Source: G963704535 sp963704535
GTDB taxonomy: Bacteria; Chloroflexota; Chloroflexia; Chloroflexales; Roseiflexaceae
DNA: 64,000 nucleotides
Reading direction: 5' to 3'
NCBI GenBank assembly: GCA_963704535.1
Contig: OY969916.1
Span: 4,650,001 to 4,714,000 of the forward strand
Part shown: one piece after another, positions 51,296-59,916 of the stretch
Layout of the letters: the number at the start of each line of letters is the position of its first letter
How positions within the stretch are numbered: position 1 is the stretch's first letter
Program-made: the position numbers and the translations under genes
The notes under the pieces: model-generated
The model's database searches: none
The model's input: only the letters and a program-made list of their open reading frames with translations
Told to the model about the DNA's origin: nothing

Positions 51296-52534
51296 GTGCG
51301 TCTTCAGCGCCTCCGCACATTCCTGCTGCTCCAGCTCACGCTCCTGGCGGTCCTGCTCGTCGCCTGTGGTGGCCCAGCACAGCGATCGGCAGCACCTTCT
51401 GGTGCCGTACCGACGCCGGCGACCCATCAGTCTTTGGCTCGATCACCTGTATCGCCCGTCTCTGCCACCTTGCCCCCGCGCCCGACTGAACAGCGCGCTC
51501 TGGCGGCTGTCCCGACACGAGGCGACCACCTGCGCGTCCACTTCATTGACGTGGGTCAGGGTGACAGCATCCTGGTTGCGTCGCCGGAAGGTGCGACCAT
51601 GCTGATCGATGGCGGCTATGGAGGCTCTGGAACCTTGGCCTATCTCCAGGCGCACCGCATTGGGCGGATCGACGTGATGGTAGCCTCCCACCCGCACGCC
51701 GACCATATCGGCGGGCTCATTGAGGTGCTGCAAAGCATGCCCGTCGGCGCGGTGTGGACTTCCGGCGCCAGCCATACCACCGCCACCTTTGAGCAGTTCC
51801 TGGATGCGATTGTTGAGGCCAGGGTGCCCTATCACGAGGCCAGGCGCGGCGACACGATCGCGTGCGGAAGCCTGGCCTTTGCCGTCGTCCATAGCGAGGC
51901 ACAGGCGCCCGAGCTGAACGATACCTCCCTGGTGCTCCATCTCCAGCATGGACAGGTGTCGTTCCTCTTCACGGGCGACGCCGAGCAGGCCAGTGAGGCG
52001 GCGATGCTGCGCGAGGTCGCCGAGCAGCTTCCATCAACGGTCCTCAAAGTCGGGCACCACGGCTCCTCGACCTCGTCCTCGCTGGCGTTTCTGGACGCCG
52101 TACGACCGCAACTCGCGGTCTACTCGGCAGGTCGCAACAACAGCTACGGCCACCCGCACGCCGAGACGATCAGAAATCTTCAGGCCACAGGCGCGCAGAT
52201 CTACGGAACGGATACACACGGCACGGTCATCATCGACACCGACGGCGCAACCTACACCGTAACCACAAGCAATTCGGCGGCAGCACAACCGCAGCCGCAA
52301 CCCGCACCGTCCCAGGTCCCGACGCCGCTGCCACCCACACCCATCATACGCCCCACTGCGCCACCGACAGCGGCACGACGCTACGATCCGAACGGTCCAG
52401 ATCGGGATTGTGGTGACTTCGCCACCCACCAGGAGGCCCAGGCGTTCTTTATGGCCGGCGGCGGGCCAGGGCGCGACCGTCACCGGCTCGACGGCGACGG
52501 GGATGGCATCGCCTGCGAAAGCCTACCCAACTAG
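51296..52534 (+). CDS. ComEC-like metallo-beta-lactamase hydrolase lipoprotein with Excalibur domain
   Basis: 412 residues. GTG 51296 has GGAGG eight bases upstream. A lipobox (LLVACG) ends the signal peptide. The MBL fold has FIDVGQGDSILV, LIDGGYGGSG, SHPHADHIGG (HxHxDH), FTGDAE and VGHHGSSTSSS, as in the extracellular domain of ComEC competence proteins. A Pro-rich linker leads to a C-terminal Excalibur calcium-binding domain (DRDCGDFATHQEAQAFF, LDGDGDGIACE). Probably an extracellular nuclease or phosphodiesterase. Confidence 0.88.
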   Translation: MRLQRLRTFLLLQLTLLAVLLVACGGPAQRSAAPSGAVPTPATHQSLARSPVSPVSATLPPRPTEQRALAAVPTRGDHLRVHFIDVGQGDSILVASPEGATMLIDGGYGGSGTLAYLQAHRIGRIDVMVASHPHADHIGGLIEVLQSMPVGAVWTSGASHTTATFEQFLDAIVEARVPYHEARRGDTIACGSLAFAVVHSEAQAPELNDTSLVLHLQHGQVSFLFTGDAEQASEAAMLREVAEQLPSTVLKVGHHGSSTSSSLAFLDAVRPQLAVYSAGRNNSYGHPHAETIRNLQATGAQIYGTDTHGTVIIDTDGATYTVTTSNSAAAQPQPQPAPSQVPTPLPPTPIIRPTAPPTAARRYDPNGPDRDCGDFATHQEAQAFFMAGGGPGRDRHRLDGDGDGIACESLPN

Positions 52535-52555
52535 CCAGAGCAGGAGGAGCTTGCC

Positions 52556-52810
52556 ATGGAACAGGCCGTCATTGATCGGTTTGAAGGGGAGATCGCTGTA
52601 GTGCTGATTGGCGAAACGCAGCGGCCTTTCGACGTGCCGCGCTCGCAGATCCCACCTGAAGCGCGCGAGGGGCAGTGGCTCAGGGTGGAAGTACAGGGCG
52701 ACCAGGTGGTGCGCGTCGAGATTGATGCCCAGGCGAGTGAAGCCGCGCAAGCGCGTATCCAGGAGAAGCTGGAGCGGCTGCGCCGGGGTGATCATCTGCG
52801 CCAAGACTGA
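52556..52810 (+). CDS. DUF3006 protein
   Basis: 84 residues: MEQAVIDRFEGEIAVVLIGE, ...REGQWLRVEV and a helical end. DUF3006 proteins regularly accompany ComEC-like MBL genes, as here (21 bp downstream, same strand). GGAGG upstream. A protective or cofactor role toward the hydrolase is suggested by context only. Confidence 0.82.
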   Translation: MEQAVIDRFEGEIAVVLIGETQRPFDVPRSQIPPEAREGQWLRVEVQGDQVVRVEIDAQASEAAQARIQEKLERLRRGDHLRQD

Positions 52811-52868
52811 CGGGTCAAAGCACGGCGCCGAGGCCGACCAGATACTCACGGCCCAGTAGCGCGTTGAA

Positions 52869-52913
52869 AAGGATGAAGGAGAACGATCGCCCTTTCCTCC
52901 CTCCTTCATCCTT
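52869..52913 (+). terminator. Hairpin after the MBL/DUF3006 unit
   Basis: AAGGATGAAGGAG (52869-52881) pairs with CTCCTTCATCCTT (52901-52913); no T run follows. The rest of the gap to 53166 shows no gene. Confidence 0.55.
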
Positions 52914-53165
52914 CAGAAGCCGGGGGGCGCATCGCTTGCCGGCGTCACCACTCCGAGTGGCTGCGCGGCGTCATGGAGCGCCCCCCGGCGGGCAGAGCAC
53001 TGCGCCAAGCGCGTCTGCATCCTCTCTGTCTCCTCAGCATCTTCATCATCACTTCACAGTTTCGTTGTATTCTTGAGCACAGATAGGAAAGCGTTGCGGC
53101 GCCCGTTGCTGTGGAGCTGTCAACGCATCATTGCTGTCCTCAAAGCTGAATCAACCAGGGGAGCC

Positions 53166-53873
53166 ATGCAACCTGATCGTCGCGTCCGGCGGATACTCTG
53201 GAGTGCGGTTATCGTGCTGGCGCTGATTGGCGTGGCCGTCGTGGTACGGCGCACCACCCAGCTCGTGCCGATCCTTATGGACGGTTACACTCCGCCCGCT
53301 GCCGCTTCCACCTCCATTGCGGCGCAGTTCGCGGCGCTCGATGATGTGTTCGCCCGCTATCCACTCCTCACATTCGTTCACATCCTCCCTGGTCTGCTGT
53401 TCATGGTGTTGGGACCAATACAGTTCAGCTCCACCCTTCGCGCTCGTCACCTCCAATGGCACCGCTGGAGCGGGCGCGTCTATCTGATCTGCGGCCTCGT
53501 GATTGGCGTATCAGCGCTGCTGATGAGCATTGCCATGCCTTCCATTGGTGGCCTCAATCAGGCAGCGGCAACAACCCTGTTCGCGCTCTTCTTTTTGTTC
53601 GCGTTGGGCAAAGCGTACTGGCATGTGATGCGTCGCCACATCGCGCGGCATCGTGAGTGGATGATTCGTGCCTTCGCGATTGGGTTGGCGGTTGCCACCA
53701 TCCGGCCGATCATTGGCCTGTTCTTCGCCACCAGTCGCTTCTCCGGTCTGACGCCGTATGAGTTCTTTGGGACTGCCTTCTGGATTGGCTTTGTCCTGCA
53801 CCTGATGGCGGCGGAAGTCTGGATTGCCTGGATGCGACCGCAACGGGTCAGCAAGCTGGCGGTTAAGGAGTGA
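53166..53873 (+). CDS. DUF2306 membrane protein
   Basis: 235 residues and about seven helices. The family motif FVHILPGLLFMVLGPIQF near residue 80, HRWSGRVYLICGLVIGVSAL, and RRHIARHREWMIRAFAIGLA match DUF2306. Conserved His may bind heme, as suggested for the ferric-reductase-like fold; this is not shown. GGGGAG before the ATG. It converges on the serine hydrolase gene. Confidence 0.82.
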   Translation: MQPDRRVRRILWSAVIVLALIGVAVVVRRTTQLVPILMDGYTPPAAASTSIAAQFAALDDVFARYPLLTFVHILPGLLFMVLGPIQFSSTLRARHLQWHRWSGRVYLICGLVIGVSALLMSIAMPSIGGLNQAAATTLFALFFLFALGKAYWHVMRRHIARHREWMIRAFAIGLAVATIRPIIGLFFATSRFSGLTPYEFFGTAFWIGFVLHLMAAEVWIAWMRPQRVSKLAVKE

Positions 53874-53883
53874 GCATCCCGTG

Positions 53884-54988
53884 TCACTGCACCGCCGGTA
53901 GAATATATTGCTTGATCAGCTTGAAGATCGCCTCATGTCCGTCGGTTTCGGCTGTTGTCACGATGACCAACTGGAGATCTGGAACCACAAAGATCGTCTG
54001 TCCATCGCGCCCCAGCGCAGCGTAGGCGCCCAAAGCCGAACTCGGTCCACCACTGATAGCCATAGCCAAGCCCCAGCTCGCTATCCGTTTCGGTGTGGCT
54101 CTGGACCGCCGCTTTGACCCAGGCCGCCCATACAATCTGCTGCCCGTCCCACGTCCCATTGTGCAGGTACAAATACCCCAGCTTGGCCATGTCGCGCGGC
54201 GTGAGCCGGAGGCCCCAGCCGCCAATCGGTATCCCTTGACGATCTTGCTCCCAGGTCGCAGCGTCCATACCGAGCGGGTCAAACAGGGCCTGTTGGGCGA
54301 AGTCGCGGGTAGTGATGCCGGTGCGCTGCTGGATGATCGCCGACAAGAGGTGCGAACATCCCGAGCAATAGCGGAACTGCCGGCCGGGCTGTTCGTACAA
54401 GGGTAGGTCGAACATAAACTGCACCCAGTCGCGGCTCTGATACATGGCTTGGAAGGTCGAGTCCTGCTCCTGCCAGTCCAGGCCGGTTCGCATCGTCAGC
54501 AGGTCCTCCAGCGTCATCGCGCCTTTGCTCACATCGGCGCCCTCGAACTCCTCGTCGGGAAAGAAGTCGGCGAGGGGCTGGTCGACTCCATCGATCGAGC
54601 CCTTGTCGATGGCGATGCCGACCAGGGTGGCCACGACGCTCTTGGTCACGGAATAGAGCTGATGAGGTGTCTGCGCCGTGTACGGCTGGAAATAGGTTTC
54701 GCTGACGATGTAGCCGTTGCGAATGATCAGCAGGCTGTGCAGATTCAGCCGCTCTTGTTGGACGGCTTGCAGCAGCAGCGTGAGCTTCTCTGGGTCTATG
54801 CCCTGCGCCTCCGGCGGCGACGTGCGCCAGCCGCTCGTGGGCCAGTAGCTGCTGCCCGCGGCTGGCGACTCTGGGGCGCTGGAAGGCGCTGCCGTGGGCG
54901 CGAGCTGGCCGCAGCCGGCCACAAGCATGCCGAACACCCACAGCAGGACCAGGACGGTGCGCGATGGGTTGCGCGATCGACTATTCAT
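53884..54988 (-). pseudogene. Serine hydrolase (class C beta-lactamase fold) lipoprotein with a C-terminal frameshift
   Basis: ATG 54988 starts a lipoprotein signal (VFGMLVAGC). The penicillin-binding-protein fold is visible: HQLYSVTKSVVATLVGIAI contains the SxxK nucleophile, FRYCSGCSHLLS replaces the YxN box, and LRLTPRDMAKLGYLYLHNG follows. Near 54029 (a CCC run) the frame shifts: ...QWWTEFGFG continues in another frame as AYAALGRDGQTIFVVPDLQLVIVTT, which carries the third motif region, to the stop at 53884. One extra base explains it. The ATG overlaps the stop of the nitroreductase gene. Confidence 0.8.
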
Positions 54989-55491
54989 GGCAGCGGCTGA
55001 CCAAACTGCTCGCGATGGGCCACTTCAGCCAATGGTTTGCGCTGCTTCTTCCCCTGACCGACCACTTGCACCGGATAGCCGAACGGTAGAATAGCCAGAA
55101 CATCCAAATCGTCGGGAATGTTCAGCACCGGCTTGATCGCCTCTAAGCCGCGGAAGCCAACCCAGTTCGACCCCACTCCCTCGGCCCAGGCCGTCAGCAT
55201 CATGGACTGAATCGCACGGCTGGCATCAGAAACCGCGAGCGGGCTTTTGTCAATCGCCACGACAATGGCCAGCACGGCTTGGGCAATATAGGGACCAGTT
55301 GGTGCGAGTGCGCCAAGTTGCTCCAAGGTCTCACGGTTCTGGATCACAATAAAGTGCCAGGGTTGCAGGTTCCTGGCACTGGCGCTCAAGTGGCCAGCCT
55401 CGACAATCTTGTGGACGACCGCGTCTGGTACGGGCGTATCTTGATAGCTTCGTACGGCAAGCAGCGTGCGCACGGCCTCAAAGACCTCCAT
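54985..55491 (-). CDS. Nitroreductase family protein
   Basis: 168 residues. MEVFEAVRTLLAVRSYQDTPV, GHLSASARNLQPWHFIV (FMN binding), SRAIQSMMLTAWAEGVGSNWVG and the FGYPVQ end are typical. Cytosolic FMN-dependent NAD(P)H oxidoreductase. AGGAGG precedes ATG 55491. Coupled by 4-bp overlap to the serine hydrolase gene. Confidence 0.9.
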   Translation of the reverse strand: MEVFEAVRTLLAVRSYQDTPVPDAVVHKIVEAGHLSASARNLQPWHFIVIQNRETLEQLGALAPTGPYIAQAVLAIVVAIDKSPLAVSDASRAIQSMMLTAWAEGVGSNWVGFRGLEAIKPVLNIPDDLDVLAILPFGYPVQVVGQGKKQRKPLAEVAHREQFGQPLP

Positions 55492-55676
55492 CGTGAGCCT
55501 CCTGATCATTGCTCAAGCTTCTGCCATCCAACACGACAGGCGCTATCATAGCACTCTCGTGGAAAACGCGGCGGTACTTGCCGTGGTCATGCCTATCGCG
55601 CCCCGACGACGATCGCAAGGTATGTTTCATCGGACATGCCTTGCCCTGCTTTCTCACCTGGTTGACGGTATTGCCC

Positions 55677-56447
55677 TTAGCCCTGCGCATCGCGCCACTG
55701 CACTAGGCGCTTGACGGGTTCCATATCCCACGGTGCGTCTACCTCCAGGATGATATGATTCGCCCCGGCGGCCACGTAGTCGTCCAACTGGTCAAGCTCC
55801 TCGGCATCGATGGAGACCGTGCGCTCGATCTCCGAGGTCTCCCTCCCGACCTCGCGGCACCAGTTGTCAAGCACGCCGTTTTTGTGTCGGTAGGTGTCGG
55901 GCGGCCCAAAGCCGTTCCACAAGTCGGCGTGCTGGGCGGTGAGCTTGAGCGTTACCTTCTCGCCGCCGCCGCCGATCAGCAGCGGAATCGGGTTGCGAAG
56001 TGGCGGAGGGTTCAGCTTCCGCCAGCGCTCCTTGATGATCGGTAGCGCGAGTCCCAGGTCGCGCAGGCGGCTGGCGGCGCTGCCGAACTCGTAGCCATAG
56101 TCGTCGTAGTCGCGCTTGAACCAGCCTGCGCCGATCCCACAGATCAGTCGCCCGCCGCTGATGTGATCGACCGTGCGGGCCATGTCAGCCAGCACGTTTG
56201 GGTTGCGATAACTGTTGCAACTCACCAGACAGCCGATCTCAGCGCGGCTGGTCAGGGTTGCCATCGCTGTCAGCAGCGTCCAGCCCTCGAAGTGCAGGCC
56301 GTCTCTGTCGCCTGAGAGCGGGAAGAAGTGGTCCCAGTTCCAGATCGTATCGACGCCCACATCCTCGGCCTGGCGGACGGCGTCGGCGAATGCGGCGTAG
56401 GTAGTGTGCTGCGGGTGCAACTGCACCCCAACCCGGATGCGTGGCAT
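55677..56447 (-). CDS. LLM-class F420-dependent oxidoreductase
   Basis: 256 residues. The luciferase-like barrel reads VGVQLHPQHTTYAAFADAVRQAEDVGVDTIWNWDHFFPL, then SRAEIGCLVSCNSYRNPNVLADMARTVDHISGGRLICGIGAGW, which is the F420-type LLM signature, and IPLLIGGGGEKVTLKL. The substrate is unknown. ATG 56447 has GAGGAG upstream; the frame extends to 56579 without a good site. Presence of F420-type enzymes fits Chloroflexota or Actinobacteria. Confidence 0.9.
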   Translation of the reverse strand: MPRIRVGVQLHPQHTTYAAFADAVRQAEDVGVDTIWNWDHFFPLSGDRDGLHFEGWTLLTAMATLTSRAEIGCLVSCNSYRNPNVLADMARTVDHISGGRLICGIGAGWFKRDYDDYGYEFGSAASRLRDLGLALPIIKERWRKLNPPPLRNPIPLLIGGGGEKVTLKLTAQHADLWNGFGPPDTYRHKNGVLDNWCREVGRETSEIERTVSIDAEELDQLDDYVAAGANHIILEVDAPWDMEPVKRLVQWRDAQG

Positions 56448-56686
56448 AGTGCTCCTCTCTTCCATATGGTAGCGGCTCACCGCACAACCTTTCGAATACC
56501 GCCTATGATACGACAGCTTGCGTCGCTTCGTCCAGCCACGGTGTCTCCTGCTCGACGCGCCCGCCACACCGTCTGTCAAGAGACTTCAGCCACGCTTATG
56601 TCTGTGCTTGACAGCGAATGTGTGCGTTGGGTATTCTTATCACACTATCAGAGAACGCATCGATTGCCTGCTGAGGAGGTCCTTTG

Positions 56687-57163
56687 ATGAGTACGGATCA
56701 CGTCGTACGCGAGCAACTCTTGGCCCTGCTGCGCGGCAAACAGGCGCATATGACCTTCGACGAAGCGGTTGCGGATTTTCCTCTCGCTCGGATTAATGAC
56801 GTTCCACCACACGTCCCCTGTACACCCTGGCATCTGCTGGAACATCTGCGAATCGCCCAATGGGACATCCTCGAATTCATTCGCGACCCCGCTCATGTCT
56901 CGCCAGCCTGGCCGGCTGGCTATTGGCCAGAGCGCGAGGCCCGCGCCGATGCTCAGGCGTGGGCAGATACGATCGCCGCCTTTCAGGCGGATCTCCAGGC
57001 GGTGCAGGCTCTGGTGTCGAATCCGGCAACGGATCTGTATACGCGACTGCCGCATGCTCCCGCTTACACCATCTTACGCGAAATCTTGGTGGTTGCAGAC
57101 CATAATGCGTACCACATCGGTGAGTTCGCGATTTTGCGTCAGATCATGGGAACGTGGGCCTGA
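56687..57163 (+). CDS. DinB-family protein
   Basis: 158 residues. A four-helix bundle with the DinB metal-site histidines visible: HVPCTPWHLLEHLRIAQWDI and VADHNAYHIGEFAILRQIMG. Such proteins bind a divalent metal and may act as thiol-dependent transferases; the substrate is unknown. AGGAGG seven bases before the ATG. Confidence 0.9.
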   Translation: MSTDHVVREQLLALLRGKQAHMTFDEAVADFPLARINDVPPHVPCTPWHLLEHLRIAQWDILEFIRDPAHVSPAWPAGYWPEREARADAQAWADTIAAFQADLQAVQALVSNPATDLYTRLPHAPAYTILREILVVADHNAYHIGEFAILRQIMGTWA

Positions 57164-57708
57164 GACAGTGATGGCAGAGCAGGCGTTGCGGCAGAGGTCG
57201 CGTGGCGATGACAAGACTGTTCACGAGACGCCTATGAATGTATCACCACCGTCGGCCAAAGTGGCACTGTGCGCTCCTTGAACGCGGGAGGCGAGGGGCC
57301 GGCGACTATGGCGAAGCAGAGCTTGGGGGGGATGAAAAGAGGCTGACCGTACGCAATCGCTTTAGGGCCGCAGCGGAGCGCCGAGGGATACAACTGACGT
57401 TTATGCGCACGAAGGGCAGTGTCCTGCGCTTCACAGTTGCGCCGACACTTGCGGCAGCAGGGGTCGAAGTCAGCCTCAACGAATGGTGCTGCTCGTGATG
57501 AAACATCGGCGCAAGCTGTTTCCTCCGACAGCTCCTCACCAGGAAAAGGGAAAGGTCGCAGGAAGCAGGCGGGAGTTTAGATAGACAACGTGAAGCCGCT
57601 ATGGGTCGAGCGGGGAGGCAATCAATTGTCTCCCCGCTCGCTACTTCCTCGGCACGTGTGCGCAACAAGCCGTGAGAGAGATGGTCAGGCGCAAATCCAT
57701 ACCTACCG
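57164..57708. other. Intergenic region with a weak ORF and a hairpin
   Basis: A plus-strand frame at 57238-57498 contains KRLTVRNRFRAAAERRGIQL and MRTKGSVLRFTVAPT, which look protein-like, but no start or family is convincing. CGAGCGGGGA (57607-57616) / TCCCCGCTCG (57631-57640) is a good terminator-like hairpin. Confidence 0.4.
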
Positions 57709-58379
57709 TCATTCGCTGACCATAATTGGCTGAAGCAGCTCTTCGTCGTCATTCTTGGGATTATTCACCGCTGTTGATACCGCATAGGCTTCCATTGCAT
57801 CAGCGGGGTACGGCTTGAGAAGCTGAAGCAGCGGTTCTGGATCGCTCAACTCGCCATTGAGCCACACGTCTTCGTCCTTGCGAGCGAGAATGACCGGCAT
57901 ACGATTGTGGATGGGTGCAACCAGGCTGTTCGGGCTCGTGGTAATGATCGTATAGGTTTTGCGCTCATTCCCCTCAGCATCTTTCCAGACATCGTACAGA
58001 CCGGCAAACGCGAAGAGATCCGTATCGGTCAGGCGAATAGCGTAGGGAATTTTGTTATGAGCGGTTTGCTTCCACTCGTAAAAGGCACTGGCCGGCACCA
58101 GACAGCGTTTCTTCCGAAAGGAATGACGGAAGGACGGGGCTGTTGCAACCGTCTCTGCTCTGGCGTTGAGCGTTCGGTAGCCTGTGGTGGGAGCTTGGAC
58201 CAGAAGGGAATGAGGCCCCACTGCATCTGCACAACCCGGTTCGGGCTATTGCGTACGACAATCGGCATTGTTGAACCTGGTGCGACGTTATAGCTTGGCG
58301 TGAGGTCTTCGGGGAGGTTCTCGATCTGAAACCGCTCGGTAAAGGCGGTGCTGGGAACTATCGCATAGCGTCCACACAT
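57709..58379 (-). pseudogene. SRAP/HMCES (YedK) abasic-site protein with a frameshift
   Basis: ATG 58379 starts MCGRYAIV, with the catalytic Cys2 that crosslinks to abasic sites in single-stranded DNA, then SYNVAPGSTMPIVV and MQWGLIPFWSK. The frame shifts near 58190 and continues as GYRTLNARAETVATAPSFRHSFRKKRCLVPASAFYEWK, then FAFAGLYDVW, IHNRMPVIL and AVNNPKNDDEELLQP to 57709. All SRAP residues (Cys2, Asn of NARAE, Glu of FYEW, His of HNRMP) are present across the two frames, so a sequencing error is possible. Confidence 0.82.
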
Positions 58380-58435
58380 GGATTTCCTCCACTCGTACTC
58401 AGTCGTAGCTTCTCTTCATGCCATCCCAAGTGCGC

Positions 58436-58750
58436 TCTCAGGCGCAACCGCACAGACGTGCTGCGCTGTCAGTATTGTACCAGTATGGTGTGACAGGGAG
58501 AGTCACAGATCTGGCCGCAGATCTGCTGGCGGTCTTCGTGGCACTGCTAGCGTTGGAAGCCAGCCGGCCGGGCACGCTCAACGATGGAACGCCGACGACG
58601 ACGATCGCGGAGGCGATCAGGCGGTCGGCTGGACGGCGAGCTGGAATGGCGGCGAGCCGGCCGGCGTGAGCAGGAGCGACTGGCTGCGCATCCTCGTGTC
58701 AGGCTACTGATATGGGCCGCTCCTGATGCCTGAAAACAGCTTTGGTTGGG
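58436..58750 (+). pseudogene. Fragment copy of the 40503 protein
   Basis: VALLALEASRPGTLNDGTPTTTIAEAI and GWTASWNGGEPAGVSRSDWL can be aligned with the 40503 gene across frames, ending near ATGCCTGAAAACAGC and GGTTGGGCCTCCCTC, a segment also present at 62680-62720. No intact frame. Confidence 0.65.
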
Positions 58751-58756
58751 CCTCCC

Positions 58757-58911
58757 TCATCATCTACTCGTAGTTGAACTCGCGGCACTTCGACATGGAT
58801 GTCGATCCGGTCGAGCAGCGGGCCGGAGATGCGCTTCTGGTAGCGGGCGATCACCGACCGCGAGCAGGTACACAGCTTCTCCGGGTCGCCGTAGTAGCCA
58901 CATGGGCAGGG
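58757..58911 (-). pseudogene. Fragment of YifB/ComM Mg-chelatase-like ATPase
   Basis: The minus strand encodes CPCGYYGDPEKLCTCSRSVI, RYQKRISGPLLDRIDIHVEV and then PRVQLRVDDEG, the conserved Cys and sensor region of YifB/ComM. Both ends are abrupt, directly next to the module fragment, so this is a recombination remnant. Confidence 0.8.
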
Positions 58912-59916
58912 ATAAAGTCAAAATGCCAATTTCAACGTATTATTTACGAGCTTCTTTTGCTGGACAGGGAAAGCTGAAAATACTATCGGTCAGTTAGAGA
59001 AGATTGTTTCAGTTGGGAGGGACGACGCGATCTACCTCCTGCACGTCACCTAGCTCCCAAGATACTGTGACCAAATGAGCAGGTAAGGAAGCATCAGAGA
59101 CAGCGGCTATAGCAGGACGACCCTTTGGATGGCCCAATAATGTCGCTATCAAGCAAGCCCCTGGTGGCATTGCCACTACCGGCGTTGTTTCTTGAACTGC
59201 CGTACAGCCCACATACAGCCCAGATTATAAATCATCAAACTCGCAGTGATACCCTTGGACATCATCTTGCTGTGCCTACTCGACAAGCTGTTGCCGATGT
59301 CAGCGGGTCCCTCGCGGGATCAGACAAGCTACGGAGATGTGTAACCAGCGCTCCGGGAGGAGGTCGCGCAGAGCTGGACACGGGATGCGGTAGGCGATCT
59401 CATAGAGCGCGCTCCGATGTTCTCTGGAAAACGGTTCCTGGTGCCATTGGAGTGGTGCTCCAAATGCACCTTCAATCTGGGTACGCGCTGCGATTCTGGG
59501 CATCGAGCGACTTGGTGTCTGAGGTATCAACACTGATCGGCTATCTGGCCGCGCTGGGCTATCGAGTGCTGTGGCGGGTCAGATTAGCGTCACCCTGTTC
59601 GTGAACTGGCCGCATAACTCTGGTTGAAAGTGCAAGGATAGTGTGAATGTTACCGTCTTTTGCAGGTCCTTATTTTATGGGATTGTGTTACACCGCAGAG
59701 TCACTCTAATGTGCTGGCCCGGATGGCTTTGCAGACAGGTTTCCCGTCTGAGTTCTACTTGTTGTGCGCCGCATCCTGATGCGGTGGAGCACCAACCCTG
59801 CGTTGTAATAACAGTAACGCTTTCGCTTTGCCATGAAATGGCAACTCGCATTCAACATGTTTCCTCTTATTATGAGAGAGATAGTGCTGGGCAATCCGAT
59901 TCAAGAGGCGCTTCTG
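58912..59916. other. Long region without a recognisable gene
   Basis: About 1 kb. Frames such as 59125-59604 on the plus strand and 59300-59533 on the minus strand (YEIAYRIPCPALRDLLPERW) are open but have no convincing start, codon pattern or family; these may be decayed sequence. Confidence 0.4.
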
